Assembly (NCBI GenBank): GCA_016929135.1
Contig: JAFGJK010000011.1
Location: forward strand, 1 to 40,509
Source: Spirochaetota bacterium
GTDB taxonomy: Bacteria; Spirochaetota; UBA4802; UBA5550
DNA: 40,509 nt
Reading direction: 5' to 3'
The position numbers and the translations under genes are program-made. Of the stretch, positions 15,974-25,299 are shown in pieces. Position 1 is the stretch's first letter. Each line of letters opens with the position of its first letter. The notes below the pieces were generated by a model. The model saw nothing but the letters and a program-made list of their open reading frames with translations. It did not search any database and was not told the DNA's origin.

Positions 15974-16882
15974 ATGGTCATGGAATACGGAGCGATCAAC
16001 TTTGAACTGAAGCAGCTGCGGTCATACCTGGCCGTCCTGGAAGAGAAGAGCTTCACCATGGCATCGCGCCGCCTCCGCCTGGGGCAGGCCACCATCAGCA
16101 CCCACATCTCCCAGCTGGAATCCGCCCTCGGCACGGTCCTGATCGAGCGATCCAGCAAGGGCTTCTCGGTGACGCCCCAGGGAGAGCTCTTCAGGGAGTA
16201 CTGCGAATCCCTCTTCGCCGGTCTCGAGCGGCTGGGGAGGGAGATGCAGGCGGAGGGGGGGCCGTCGACCCTTTCCATCGCGGCAAGCACCGTACCCTCC
16301 CAGTACATCATCCCCGGGATCCTTCCGACGATCTTCGGCATGTTCCCCGGGGTGAAACTGCACGTTGAGGTGGCCGACAGCAGGGAGGTGGTAGAGATGG
16401 TGAAGGCCGGCGGCGCCGACATGGGCATCTCCGGCAGGAGGGTGATGCACGCCTCCCTGGTGTATCACCGCATATGCGGCGATTCCATCGTCCTCATATC
16501 CTCGGGGAAGGGACCGGCTGCCTTGGTCCCGTCGGAGATTCCGGGCCTCCCCCTGGTGGGGCGGGAGCGCGGCTCCGGCACGCGCGGCTCTTGCGAGAGG
16601 GCGCTCATGTCAAAGAGGGTGCGCCCCTCTGATCTCCGGTACGTCATGGAGTGCACCACCACCGAGTGCGTCAAGCAGGCGGTCATGGCGGGGGTGGGGG
16701 CCGCCTTCGTGTCGAGTCTCTCGGTCCGTGACGAGCTGGCACGGGGTCTCCTGAGAATCGTACCGGTGAAGGGACTGTCTATTCAGCGCGATTTCTTCGC
16801 CCTCTGGATGAAGTCGCACCGCCGAAGGGACGCCGTGCGGCGCCTGGCGTCCGCGCTGACCGCGCTCCTGGCCGGAAAATGA
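15974..16882 (+). CDS. LysR-family transcriptional regulator (selenium-locus associated)
   Basis: This 302-residue regulator has an N-terminal LysR helix-turn-helix (FELKQLRSYLAVLEEKSFTM, then ATISTHISQLESALGTVLIER) and a C-terminal co-inducer domain from ~95 in the periplasmic-binding fold (LSIAASTVPSQYIIPGILP). This resembles the CysB/CysL/CbbR group. It is convergent with the class V aminotransferase gene, 12 bases apart. LysR genes are recurrent neighbours of yedF/selD/csd clusters in anaerobes, so a role in selenium or sulfur metabolism is inferred from context. AGGAG lies six bases before the ATG; an ATG two codons later is possible. Confidence 0.85.
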   Translation: MVMEYGAINFELKQLRSYLAVLEEKSFTMASRRLRLGQATISTHISQLESALGTVLIERSSKGFSVTPQGELFREYCESLFAGLERLGREMQAEGGPSTLSIAASTVPSQYIIPGILPTIFGMFPGVKLHVEVADSREVVEMVKAGGADMGISGRRVMHASLVYHRICGDSIVLISSGKGPAALVPSEIPGLPLVGRERGSGTRGSCERALMSKRVRPSDLRYVMECTTTECVKQAVMAGVGAAFVSSLSVRDELARGLLRIVPVKGLSIQRDFFALWMKSHRRRDAVRRLASALTALLAGK

Positions 16883-16894
16883 ATCGTCCGCCGT

Positions 16895-18076
16895 CTATGA
16901 TCCGCCCGCCATCTCCCGAAGGGCCTCGAGGGCCGCGTCGATTTCCCCCTCGGTGTTGTAGACGCCGAAGCTGAAGCGCACCGTCCCCACCGGGAAGGTG
17001 CCGATGGTCCGGTGGGCCAGCGGCGCGCAGTGGAGTCCCGCGCGGCACCGGACGCCGCGGTCGTCGAGCGCGCCGCCGATGGCCGCGGGAGAGAGGCCAT
17101 CGATGGTAAAGGAGCATACGCCGGTGGCGGATGCAGCGCTCCCGTGGATCCTGAATCCCCGTATCATCTCCCCGGCCCGTTCGGTGAAATACCGCGCCAT
17201 GGAGGTCTTGCGCGCGCCGATCCCTGCAACGCCGCCGGGGTACTCCCCGATCCAGCGGATCCCGGCGGCGAGCCCCGCGATCCCGGCGACGTTGAGGGTC
17301 CCCGACTCGAAGCGGTCGGGGAGGAAGTCGGGCTGTTCGATGCTGTCGGAGCGGCTGCCGGTGCCGCCGTAGCGCAGGGGGGTGATGCGCCGGTAATCGA
17401 AGTCGTCGGCGATGGCCAGTCCCCCCGTGCCGGTGGGACCGTAGAGACCCTTGTGGCCGGCGAAGGCGAGCAGGTCGATGCCGCACCGCTTCATGTCAAC
17501 GGGGGCGATGCCGGCGGACTGGGCGGCGTCGACGATGAGGGGCACGCCGCGCCTCCGGCAGATAGGGCCGATCTCTTCGATGGGCTGAAGGGCGCCGGTC
17601 ACGTTCGAGGCGTGGTTCACCGCCACGAGGCACGTCGTATCCACAATGGCCTTCTCTATGTCCGAGGGGTCGAGGACCGCGCCGGGGGTGCCGACGACGG
17701 TGAGGGAGAGGATGCCCCTCTTCTGGAGCTCCCGCAGGGGACGGATCACGCTGTTGTGCTCCATCGAGGTGGTCACCGCGTGTCCCCCGGGGCGGGCAAG
17801 GCCCTGGATCGCCAGGTTGAGGGCGTCGGTGGCGTTCAGGCAGAAGACGACGCGCATGGGATTGTCGAGGCCGAAAAGCCCGGCGCAGGCCTCCCTGGCC
17901 TCCAGCACGATCTTTCCTGCGCCGACGGATTTCGAGTGACCGGACCTTCCCGGGTTGGCCCCGATGTAGGTCATGTAGCCGGCCATCGCCTCGATCACCT
18001 CGGGGGGCTTGGGGAACGAGGTTGCCGCGTTGTCGAAATAGATGTCGTCCGCGGGCGGCCCGCTTTCTCGCGTCAT
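16895..18076 (-). CDS. Class V aminotransferase, cysteine desulfurase family
   Basis: This 393-residue PLP enzyme belongs to the cysteine desulfurase/selenocysteine lyase group. Seen: [14 protein letters not shown] at the N-terminus, [37 protein letters not shown], the PLP lysine Lys209 in [12 protein letters not shown], and [19 protein letters not shown], whose Cys lies where the persulfide/selenide Cys of this subfamily sits. It is of the type often encoded next to yedF and selD, so it may supply reduced selenium or sulfur. It reads away from yedF across a short AT-rich divergent promoter. GGAGG lies eight bases before the ATG. Sulfur versus selenium preference cannot be seen. Confidence 0.88.
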   Translation of the reverse strand: MTRESGPPADDIYFDNAATSFPKPPEVIEAMAGYMTYIGANPGRSGHSKSVGAGKIVLEAREACAGLFGLDNPMRVVFCLNATDALNLAIQGLARPGGHAVTTSMEHNSVIRPLRELQKRGILSLTVVGTPGAVLDPSDIEKAIVDTTCLVAVNHASNVTGALQPIEEIGPICRRRGVPLIVDAAQSAGIAPVDMKRCGIDLLAFAGHKGLYGPTGTGGLAIADDFDYRRITPLRYGGTGSRSDSIEQPDFLPDRFESGTLNVAGIAGLAAGIRWIGEYPGGVAGIGARKTSMARYFTERAGEMIRGFRIHGSAASATGVCSFTIDGLSPAAIGGALDDRGVRCRAGLHCAPLAHRTIGTFPVGTVRFSFGVYNTEGEIDAALEALREMAGGS

Positions 18077-18147
18077 GGGCTGTTCCTCCGGGGCGCCGAA
18101 TTGTGGACGGGGCGCCCCGCATGAGGATGGTGGCGCGGGAGGGGGCT

Positions 18148-18198
18148 GTCAACTATTATATTTTTAGATATATTGTATTGATAAATATAATAATTGAC
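18148..18198. promoter_or_regulatory. Large inverted repeat in the csd/yedF divergent promoter
   Basis: GTCAACTATTATATTT (18148-18163) and AAATATAATAATTGAC (18183-18198) are complementary at 15 of 16 positions and separated by 19 bases. Each arm carries a -10-like hexamer for the outgoing strand: TATAAT at 18186-18191 on plus (with TTTAGA 17 bases upstream) and TATAAT on minus at 18160-18155. The symmetry places one regulator site over both promoters. It is an AT-rich patch in a GC-rich neighbourhood. Confidence 0.65.
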
Positions 18199-18249
18199 GA
18201 TCCCCTGAATCGGGTGAGAATGGTATCCCCACAGCGGAGGAGGAGATGC

Positions 18250-18852
18250 ATGGAAACAACAGTGGACGCCCGGGGACTCGCGTGCCCGCAGCCGGTGATC
18301 AACGCAAAGAAGGCCCTTGAGAAATCGGAGACAGTCGTCGTCATCGTGGACAACAGGGCGGCGGTGGAAAACGTGACCCGCATGGCGGAGGCCGCGGGCT
18401 GCGACGTGCAGCGGGAGGTGAAGGGTGACGGTACCTATATCACCATGCGGAAGGGGACCGCGACGGATGAATCGCTGCATGCCGCTCCGGTCTCCTGCAC
18501 GATGGAGCCCGCGGCAGGTCCCACCGTGGCTGTCTTTTCCGGAAGCACCATGGGGAGGGGCGATGACGGGCTCGGCGCCGTGCTCGTCAGGAGCCTGCTC
18601 CATACCATCGCCGAGGCGGAGCCGTTCCCCGATGTCATGGTGTTCTTCAACAGCGGCGTGAAGCTGGCGGTGAAGGGCTCCGAGGTGCTGGATGACCTGA
18701 AATCGCTGGAATCCAGAGGGGTGAGGATCCTCGTATGCGGCACCTGCCTGAACTATCTCAATCTCGAGGATTCGCTCGGGGCGGGACACATCTCCAACAT
18801 GTACGAGATCAAGGAGACGCTCTTCGCCGCCGGAAGGCTCGTCCAGATATGA
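18250..18852 (+). CDS. yedF: Sulfurtransferase-like selenium metabolism protein YedF
   Basis: This 200-residue two-domain protein has a TusA/SirA-like domain (1-72) with the CPxP motif at Cys12 (GLACPQPV), followed by a DsrE-like domain (~95-200) with TVAVFSGSTMGRGDDGLGAVL and a Cys-rich CGTCLN. This fusion is the form found in selenium-metabolism clusters (selenium metabolism protein YedF). It probably relays reduced selenium or sulfur as a persulfide/selenide carrier for selenophosphate production. The start at 18250 is chosen because AGGAGGAG lies immediately upstream; a longer reading to 18022 would run through the promoter. The selB gene converges on it. Confidence 0.9.
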   Translation: METTVDARGLACPQPVINAKKALEKSETVVVIVDNRAAVENVTRMAEAAGCDVQREVKGDGTYITMRKGTATDESLHAAPVSCTMEPAAGPTVAVFSGSTMGRGDDGLGAVLVRSLLHTIAEAEPFPDVMVFFNSGVKLAVKGSEVLDDLKSLESRGVRILVCGTCLNYLNLEDSLGAGHISNMYEIKETLFAAGRLVQI

Positions 18853-18857
18853 CCGGA

Positions 18858-18910
18858 GGCCGCCCGGCCACCGCGCCGCAAAAGCGGGGGGCCCTCGTGG
18901 GAGGGCGGCC
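18858..18910. terminator. Convergent terminator-like stem, yedF/selB
   Basis: GGCCGCCC (18858-18865) and GGGCGGCC (18903-18910) are perfectly complementary across a 37-base loop that itself contains CCGC-AAAA-GCGG. It fills the short space between the convergent yedF and selB stops. No strong T-run is present, so function as a bidirectional terminator is likely but not certain. Confidence 0.45.
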
Positions 18911-18912
18911 CG

Positions 18913-20730
18913 TCAGGCCTTTATCCGGATGTCCCCCAGCCTCTTGATCAGTCGGTCGTCCTCGATCCTGTTGAGGAGGGGGATGAGGTACTTGCGCGAG
19001 AGCCCGGTGGCGTCCCTTGCCTGCTGGATCGTGATCCTGTCGGCTGAATCGAAGAGCGCCATTATCCTGTCCCTGAGACCCAGGTACACTGAGGAGTGGT
19101 ACACGATGTTCCCGTCAAGGCTCACCGCAAGGCGGGACCTGAGGAGGCCCTTTACCAGCTCCCTGTCGCCGCTGGCGGTGACGCCGCTCAGCTCGATCCC
19201 CTCGCTCCCCCTGTCGTGAATCCGCTGCAGCATATCCTTCATCTGCGGGCTGAGGGACGCGGGCGTGACGGCCTCGCTGGAAAAGTACCTGCCGTCGATT
19301 TCCATGATGCCGGATTCCCCCAGCACATGGGAAATGAGGATCTCCACCACCGGAAGGTCCACGCCGGAGGTGTCCGAGAGCTCTTTCTGGTTCAGGCCGG
19401 CATGCTGCCTCACGGCATCCGACAGCCTCCGGATGGAATCCTGGAGGTATTCCGACTCGATGACCACCGTGCCCCGTACGACCGCGGCGCCGTCGCGTGC
19501 CAGGTCCTGGACAATCCGCCCCGTCCCCTCGCCGTCATCGCTGAACATCGACTGCAGCGCCTGCATCTCCAGCCACCGCCGCATCTTCAGAATGAAATGG
19601 ATCAGCTTACGCCGCGAGAGCCCCCCAAGGGTTTCCCGGCAGGAGAGCGCCTGTTTTTTATCGGAGGGGGCGAACACCGGAAGCACCACGGTTCCCCCGG
19701 CGATGATCCTGTGACCCCCGGGGTTCGTGACGATGAAGGACTCGCCGGAATAAAAAAACCAGGGTCTGAGGCACTGCATGCGCGCCAGGGGCCTGCCCGG
19801 GCCCTCGCCGTGGCCGTTCAGGAGGATCACCTTCGCGTCCAGCGAGGCCGTGCCTGCGAGCATGGTGACCATGGCGTTGTGCTTTATCACCCCCTCTTTC
19901 AGTGGCGTCAGTTGCGCCAGGAGGCTGCGGGTTTCCGTGAAGAAGTTGTTCTTGATGATTATGAACCCTCGCTCGATTTCCGATGACGAGATGCCGGCGA
20001 GATTCAGTGCGGTCCTCTGTGAGGGGGTGCCCTCCGTCTGCCTGCTCCTGTGGCTCTCTATCCGCTTTATTCTCGCCTCCTTCCGCAGCGGGAGCATCAT
20101 CACGGTGTCGTTTTCGTTGAACACCCCGTTCTTGAGCGTGCCGGTGATGACGGTGCCATATCCCTTTGAGGCAAAGACCCGGTCGACGTACAGGTAGGGC
20201 TTCTCCGTGTTGGCACTTTTCCGCAGCGCCCGGAGGTTCTTCACGATGATGTCTCTCAGCAGCTCGATCCCCTCGCCGGTCCTGGAGGAGACGGGGACGA
20301 TGTCATAATCCCTGTAGGGGGAGTCCCTGAACCTCTCCCGTATCTCCTCCTCCACGAGCCCGATCATCCCGGGCTCCGCGAGGTCCGTCTTGTTGATGAC
20401 CGGGATCACCCTCTCGATACCCAGGAGCTTCAGGACGTTGAAATGCTCCTCCGTTTGAGCCATCCATCCGTCGTCGACGGCGATAACCAGGAGCGCCAGG
20501 TCTATGCCCCAGGCGCCGGCCACCATGTTCTTGATGAAGCGTTCGTGGCCCGGGACATCCACGATGCTGACCGTCTCGAATCCCGGCAGCGCGACGTGCG
20601 CGAAGCCGATGTCGATGGTCATCCCCTTCTGCTTCTCCTCCGGCAGACGGTCGCAGTCTATTCCGGAGAGCTGCTGTATCAGCAGTGTCTTCCCGTGGTC
20701 GATATGGCCCGCTGTTCCAATGACATACAT
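18913..20730 (-). CDS. selB: Selenocysteine-specific elongation factor SelB
   Basis: This 605-residue GTPase delivers Sec-tRNA to the ribosome at UGA codons followed by a SECIS hairpin. Seen: G1 GHIDHGKT at 8-15, G2 GMTIDIGFA, G3 DVPGHERF, G4 NKTD, then two beta-barrel domains and a C-terminal ~200-residue set of winged helices (from ~400; YLIPLLNRIEDDRLIKRLGD at the end) that bind the mRNA hairpin. AGGAG lies eight bases before the ATG. The tRNA-Sec gene is 186 bases upstream on the same strand. Its presence implies selenoproteins elsewhere in the genome; I found none convincingly in this window. Confidence 0.95.
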   Translation of the reverse strand: MYVIGTAGHIDHGKTLLIQQLSGIDCDRLPEEKQKGMTIDIGFAHVALPGFETVSIVDVPGHERFIKNMVAGAWGIDLALLVIAVDDGWMAQTEEHFNVLKLLGIERVIPVINKTDLAEPGMIGLVEEEIRERFRDSPYRDYDIVPVSSRTGEGIELLRDIIVKNLRALRKSANTEKPYLYVDRVFASKGYGTVITGTLKNGVFNENDTVMMLPLRKEARIKRIESHRSRQTEGTPSQRTALNLAGISSSEIERGFIIIKNNFFTETRSLLAQLTPLKEGVIKHNAMVTMLAGTASLDAKVILLNGHGEGPGRPLARMQCLRPWFFYSGESFIVTNPGGHRIIAGGTVVLPVFAPSDKKQALSCRETLGGLSRRKLIHFILKMRRWLEMQALQSMFSDDGEGTGRIVQDLARDGAAVVRGTVVIESEYLQDSIRRLSDAVRQHAGLNQKELSDTSGVDLPVVEILISHVLGESGIMEIDGRYFSSEAVTPASLSPQMKDMLQRIHDRGSEGIELSGVTASGDRELVKGLLRSRLAVSLDGNIVYHSSVYLGLRDRIMALFDSADRITIQQARDATGLSRKYLIPLLNRIEDDRLIKRLGDIRIKA

Positions 20731-20916
20731 GATCGATTCTCCTGCGCGGCGGGGTGATCACCGCGTGGACGGCTCCATCCCCGGAGGAGTGTCCGGCACT
20801 ACACCCCGCCCCGTACTGCCCGGAGGGGGGAGGATCCCCCGGGCCCGCCGGTGATTTCAGAGCCCTGCCGTACGATCCCGTCTCGGGACAGTACACCCGC
20901 CGGCGCGGGGTTCATG

Positions 20917-21006
20917 CGGAAGGGGCAGGAGTCGAACCTGCCGCTGCGATAGATCACAGCCAACGGTTTTGAAGACCGCGAAGACCACCGGATCTCATCC
21001 TCTTCC
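20917..21006 (-). tRNA. selC: tRNA-Sec (anticodon UCA)
   Basis: On the minus strand a 90-nt tRNA begins GGAAGAGG and ends CCTTCCG without an encoded CCA. Anticodon stem GCGGT/ACCGT encloses the loop CTTCAAA with anticodon TCA. The long variable arm GCTGTGA/TCGCAGC is a 7-bp stem, and the T arm GCAGG-TTCGACT-CCTGC is perfect, as in E. coli selC. The acceptor side gives seven pairs with an A-C mismatch at position 6, so the acceptor-T helix is 12 rather than the usual 13 pairs, and the D stem is weak by eye. It is upstream of selB on the same strand. Confidence 0.9.
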
Positions 21007-21235
21007 ATGGCACGTCGATGCACTATTCTAGGCAGGATATACCGATTGTGTCAATTAAAATGCGTGAATCGGGAACGATTGCCGCAACCCCGCTGCAGGG
21101 CTACGGAATCGTGGGGGCTCCCCCATCGGGAACGGCGGCGGGGGTACGGCGGGAAAACGGGCAATTAAGAAAATTTATTATTTACAGATTCATGCCGCAC
21201 CGGTATTCAATGGGTCCGCGCTCTTCCGGGACACC

Positions 21236-21895
21236 GTGACCGGTTATCCGCGGTTCGGGCCTGTGAAGCCGGAGGGGGATGAGCAGTTGGGTGAATCGAG
21301 GAAACGAATCGACCGCAGCGGGCGGGTACGACTGCGCGCCCGGGGGGTGCTGGCCCTCCTGGCGCTCGCCGCGGCGATGGGATGCGTCAGCGTGCGGTAT
21401 CCCCATGCCTCCACAGTCCAGGCGGAGGGCGATCCCTGGGGCGACTGTTCGGGGCACTACCGCGAAGAGATAGAGGATCTCACGAAGACGCTCCTCTCGA
21501 TGGGGGGCTCCGCCGACGAGCGGGAGGCGGGCATCATCGCCCGTGTGGCGGTGTGCCACTCAATGGAGCTGGCGAACCGGTACGAGCTGACATGGCCGCC
21601 GCTGCTGCACAATATGATGGTAAACGCCGGCATGCGCCAGCGGGGCCTCTGCTTTCACTTCACCAACGATCTCATCATGAGGCTCCACTCCCTGCGGATG
21701 CGCTGCTTCGAATTCTACAGGGCCGTGGCCTACAAAAAGCAGCGAGGGGAGCACAACTGTGTGGTGGTCACCACGGTGGGCGGCGGCTTCGACGACGGCC
21801 TGGTCCTGGATGCCTGGAGAAAATCGGGGAAGGTCTACGCGGTGCCGGTGCGGGACGACAGCTACCCGTGGCAGCCGCGATTCCCTATGCGGTGA
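21236..21895 (+). CDS. Putative transglutaminase-like lipoprotein
   Basis: This protein of up to 219 residues has a lipobox (LALAAAMGC, Cys49 from the GTG at 21236), so it is probably a lipoprotein. The real start is uncertain: GTG at 21236 or 21263, since no clear ribosome-binding site is visible. The mature domain has a Cys in [11 protein letters not shown], a His in [10 protein letters not shown] and an Asp in [11 protein letters not shown], spaced like the Cys-His-Asp triad of bacterial transglutaminase-like or cysteine-protease folds. That assignment is inference from the triad pattern; no full domain signature was recognised. It converges with the chemoreceptor gene, whose end overlaps it by a few bases. 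Confidence 0.55.
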   Translation: MTGYPRFGPVKPEGDEQLGESRKRIDRSGRVRLRARGVLALLALAAAMGCVSVRYPHASTVQAEGDPWGDCSGHYREEIEDLTKTLLSMGGSADEREAGIIARVAVCHSMELANRYELTWPPLLHNMMVNAGMRQRGLCFHFTNDLIMRLHSLRMRCFEFYRAVAYKKQRGEHNCVVVTTVGGGFDDGLVLDAWRKSGKVYAVPVRDDSYPWQPRFPMR

Positions 21896-23435
21896 GCGAC
21901 AGCCCCTTCAACTCCTGGGCCGTGACCGCCAGGTCCTTGGAGGTCGAGGAGAGGTCGTTGGCCCCCATGGCGATTTCCTGGGTCATGGCGTTGATGGCGC
22001 CGATGCTCTTGGATATCTCGTCGAGGGCGTTCCGCTGCTCGCTGGTGGCGGTCAGGATGTTGCTCGCCTCACCGTAAACGCGTTCCAGCTTCTCCCGGGC
22101 GGTGATGTTCAGGGCGAGGTCCTGGGATGTCAGCTCCATCACCAGGTCGATCCGCTTGCTGAACTCGGCGATGTTCTCGATCATGCTGTTCAGCGAGCTG
22201 ATGAAGACCTCCAGACGTCCGGAGACGTTCCGTATCTCGTTGTTGCTCAGGGTGAAGGAGTCGTTGATGGACTTCACGTTCGCCGAGGTGTTGTCCGCCA
22301 GCTTGCCGATCTCGTCGGCCACCACCGCGAACCCCCGGCCGAATTCGCCCGCCCTGGCCGCCTCGATTGCCGCGTTCAGGGAGAGAAGGTTGATCTGGTC
22401 CGATATGTCCTCGATGACGTTGACGGTGTCCTGCACGTCCTTGAACTTGTCGCCGGCCGTGGACATCACCTGCAGCACGTTCTGGATCTCCGCCTTGGAT
22501 TTCTCCACCGTCTCGTTCAGCCTGTCGCGGATGGCGATGGCGTCCTTCATCTTCTCGCCTGCCCGGGATACGATGCCGTGGAGCGTCTCCATGTCGGCCT
22601 TCACCTCCTCCGAGAGCTTCGCCTGCCTGTCCGCCATGCCGTAGATGCCCTCGCCGCTGGCGTTGACCTCCTCCACCGTGGAGGTGATCTGTTCGATGGA
22701 CGCCGCCTGCGACTGCGCGTTCGTGGAGAAGGAGACGGTCGTTCTGGCCATCACTTCTGTGGATTCGGCCAGCTGACCGGCGATGGCGCCTGTCTGCTCC
22801 AGTATCGTCCGTATGCTCTCCCTGCCGCGGTCGCTCTCCGCCAGGGTGTCCTTGAGCGACCGGTCCGCCTTCTCGTAATTGCTGAGGATCGTGTAGCATA
22901 CGATGCCCATGCCGATAAGGGCCGCCAGGCCGTCCACCAGCAGGTCCTTCGATTCGACGGGGGTCATGATGTCGATGCTCACCAGGTGCAGATAGAAGAA
23001 CACATGCACCGTGATGTTGATAACGGTGTAGATGATGATCGCCCGGCGGGTGGTAATCAGCGTCACGATGGCGATGAGGGGGAAGAGGTACATGATGGTA
23101 TCGGTCCCCCCCACGGCATTCCCGCGGTAGCTTGTCTTGAACATGATGAGCCATGCGATGGCCACCATGGGGAGGAGCATCAGGTGTGCCGCGGCGGTGT
23201 TCCAGCCCCTGCGGAGGAGCGCCAGTGTGCCTGCCAGTATAATCTCGATGGCGATGATTCCGGCCACTGATACGTCGGTGACCGGCTTGCCGTGCAGTAT
23301 CACCAGGGTCATTGCAACGGCGAAGAGGAGGACCGCTACCGAGGCGCATATGAGAAGGATGGCCTGGGCCCTCTGAATGTCCCGCAGGTCTCTCCTCTGG
23401 TACTTCCCCAAAAAGAACAGGCGCAGTCGTTCCAT
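21885..23435 (-). CDS. Methyl-accepting chemotaxis protein with six-helix sensor
   Basis: This 516-residue chemoreceptor has an N-terminal membrane sensor with about six hydrophobic helices (residues ~20-190) and no periplasmic domain. A long coiled-coil signalling domain follows, with the conserved hairpin [35 protein letters not shown] around ~345-380. It should signal to CheA/CheW from the inner membrane. The start at 23435 is set by GGAGAG seven bases upstream; the open frame continues to 23666 but overlaps the divergent gene. The absence of an extracellular domain suggests sensing of membrane or cytoplasmic cues, which is inference. Its last codons overlap the end of the convergent lipoprotein gene by 11 bases. 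Confidence 0.9.
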   Translation of the reverse strand: MERLRLFFLGKYQRRDLRDIQRAQAILLICASVAVLLFAVAMTLVILHGKPVTDVSVAGIIAIEIILAGTLALLRRGWNTAAAHLMLLPMVAIAWLIMFKTSYRGNAVGGTDTIMYLFPLIAIVTLITTRRAIIIYTVINITVHVFFYLHLVSIDIMTPVESKDLLVDGLAALIGMGIVCYTILSNYEKADRSLKDTLAESDRGRESIRTILEQTGAIAGQLAESTEVMARTTVSFSTNAQSQAASIEQITSTVEEVNASGEGIYGMADRQAKLSEEVKADMETLHGIVSRAGEKMKDAIAIRDRLNETVEKSKAEIQNVLQVMSTAGDKFKDVQDTVNVIEDISDQINLLSLNAAIEAARAGEFGRGFAVVADEIGKLADNTSANVKSINDSFTLSNNEIRNVSGRLEVFISSLNSMIENIAEFSKRIDLVMELTSQDLALNITAREKLERVYGEASNILTATSEQRNALDEISKSIGAINAMTQEIAMGANDLSSTSKDLAVTAQELKGLSLTA

Positions 23436-23633
23436 AGATACTCTCCGTGTCGGTCGTTTCGGGTGCTGCCGGTGACGGCCATTTATATACACAATTCCGC
23501 CCCTTGTGTCAACGATAATAATTACCGCAGCGTTTTCCGCAATGGGGGGGAATCTTTTCTCACTTGACATTATTCCAGGGATGGAATGACAATCGTTAAG
23601 GGCCAGGGCCCAATACACGGAGAGGATATCCCC

Positions 23634-25292
23634 ATGTACATCGGTCTTGATGTGGGCGGCACGCACACCGACGCGGTACTCCTCGACAGGGGAGGGGTCG
23701 TGTCAACCTGTAAAACCGACACGGAGCATTCAAACCTCCTCGGCTCGATAGACCGGGCACTCCGCGAGGTCACCAGGGGCATCGATCTCGGCAGCATCGT
23801 CAGCGTGAATTTGAGCACCACGCTCTCCACCAATGCCATTGTGGAGGGGAACGTGGAGCCGGTGGGACTTCTCGTATCCTCGGGCCCCGGCATCGACCCG
23901 GAGAATTTCCGGGCGGGCAGGCACTTCTATCTCCTGGAGGGTTCCATCGACCATCGGGGGAGCGTGGTGCGCGATATCGATGAAAAGGCCCTGGCCGCCG
24001 CCGCGGAGGGGTGCCGCAAGAAGGGGGTGAAGGTCTTCGCAGCGGTAACGAAATTCTCCACCAGGAACCCGGACCAGGAGCTGTCGATGGCCGGGGCGGT
24101 ATCCGGATTTTCCGATTTCACCACCCTGGGGCACCGCCTCTCCGGGCAGCTCAGCTTTCCCCGCCGGGTGGCCAGCGCCTACTTCAACTCCGCGGTCTGG
24201 AGGACCTTCAGCGATTTCGCCGGGGCCGTGCAGAAGAGCGTGGCGGCCATGGGCATCGGCGCCCCCCTGAACATCCTGAAGGCGGACGGGGGGACCATGC
24301 CCCTCTCGCGGGCAGCCGATTACCCGGTGGAATCGATACTCTCGGGACCAGCGGCGAGCATCATGGGAATCGTCTCCCTCTGCCACGTCACCGAGGATTC
24401 CATCATCCTCGACATCGGCGGCACCACCACCGACATCGCCATCTTCGCCTCCGGTGCGCCGCTGATCGAGCGCGAGGGGATCACCATGGGGGGATTCCCC
24501 ACGCTGGTACGCTCCCTGAAGACCAGGTCCATCGGCATCGGCGGCGATTCCGTCGTCGCGGTGAAGAAGGGGAAGGTGAGCGTGGGGCCGGAGCGCAGGG
24601 GGCCGTCGATGGCGGACGGCGGCAAGCAGCCGACGCTCATCGACGCCCTGAACGTGCGGGGGATCATCTCCTACGGGAACGGCGCCAGGTCGGTTCAGGG
24701 CATGACGGCTCTCGCCTCGAAGCACGATATGACGCCCGAGGAACTCTCCTCCACCGCCATAGAGTGCGCGCTGAACGCCATCAAGAACACGGTCGAGGAG
24801 ATGATCTACGAGATAAACGAGAAGCCGGTCTACACCATCCACGAGCTCCTGGAGGGGAAGAGGATCGTCCCGGAGAAGCTCTACGTGATGGGGGGGCCGG
24901 CCGCGGCCTTCGTGGAGCTGCTCTCGGACCGCTTCAAGATTGAGGTGACGGTGCCGAAGAATTTCGAGGTGGCAAACGCCATCGGGGCGGGGCTGGCCAG
25001 GAATACCATGGAGGCGGAGCTCTTCGCCGACACGAGCCGCGGCGTGCTCTCCGTGCCGAACATCCAGGTGAGCGAGCGCATCGACGCGAGGTACACGGTG
25101 GAGCGGGCGGAGGCGGATGCGGTGCGGTACCTGGCGGCGTACATGAAGACGATCGGCGCCGCGGTGGACGAGGGGGGGATCGACGTGGTGGAATCGTCGG
25201 CGTTCAATATGGTGCAGGGATGGCACACCGCCGGCAGGGACATCAGGGTGAAATGCCAGATTCGGCCCGGCGTCATCATGGATCTGTACTGA
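23634..25292 (+). CDS. Hydantoinase/oxoprolinase-family ATPase (HyuA-like)
   Basis: This 552-residue protein of the hydantoinase A/oxoprolinase family belongs to the ATP-dependent amidohydrolase group with an actin-like fold. Seen: N-terminal phosphate loop [17 protein letters not shown], the [13 protein letters not shown] region, the second phosphate motif [22 protein letters not shown], and a C-terminal adenosine motif [14 protein letters not shown]. The start at 23634 is set by CGGAGAGG upstream; 23586 is an alternative that adds 16 residues. Only the A-type subunit is present, with no B subunit following. The deacetylase-fold gene starts eight bases after its stop, so the two are probably translated together. 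The substrate, probably a cyclic amide or imide, is unknown. Confidence 0.88.
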   Translation: MYIGLDVGGTHTDAVLLDRGGVVSTCKTDTEHSNLLGSIDRALREVTRGIDLGSIVSVNLSTTLSTNAIVEGNVEPVGLLVSSGPGIDPENFRAGRHFYLLEGSIDHRGSVVRDIDEKALAAAAEGCRKKGVKVFAAVTKFSTRNPDQELSMAGAVSGFSDFTTLGHRLSGQLSFPRRVASAYFNSAVWRTFSDFAGAVQKSVAAMGIGAPLNILKADGGTMPLSRAADYPVESILSGPAASIMGIVSLCHVTEDSIILDIGGTTTDIAIFASGAPLIEREGITMGGFPTLVRSLKTRSIGIGGDSVVAVKKGKVSVGPERRGPSMADGGKQPTLIDALNVRGIISYGNGARSVQGMTALASKHDMTPEELSSTAIECALNAIKNTVEEMIYEINEKPVYTIHELLEGKRIVPEKLYVMGGPAAAFVELLSDRFKIEVTVPKNFEVANAIGAGLARNTMEAELFADTSRGVLSVPNIQVSERIDARYTVERAEADAVRYLAAYMKTIGAAVDEGGIDVVESSAFNMVQGWHTAGRDIRVKCQIRPGVIMDLY

Positions 25293-25299
25293 GGATGTT

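Noticed and set aside
21885..23666. Extension of the chemoreceptor upstream of 23435
   Set aside because: The longer frame would overlap the divergent promoter and the first codons of the hydantoinase-type gene; GGAGAG supports the start at 23435.
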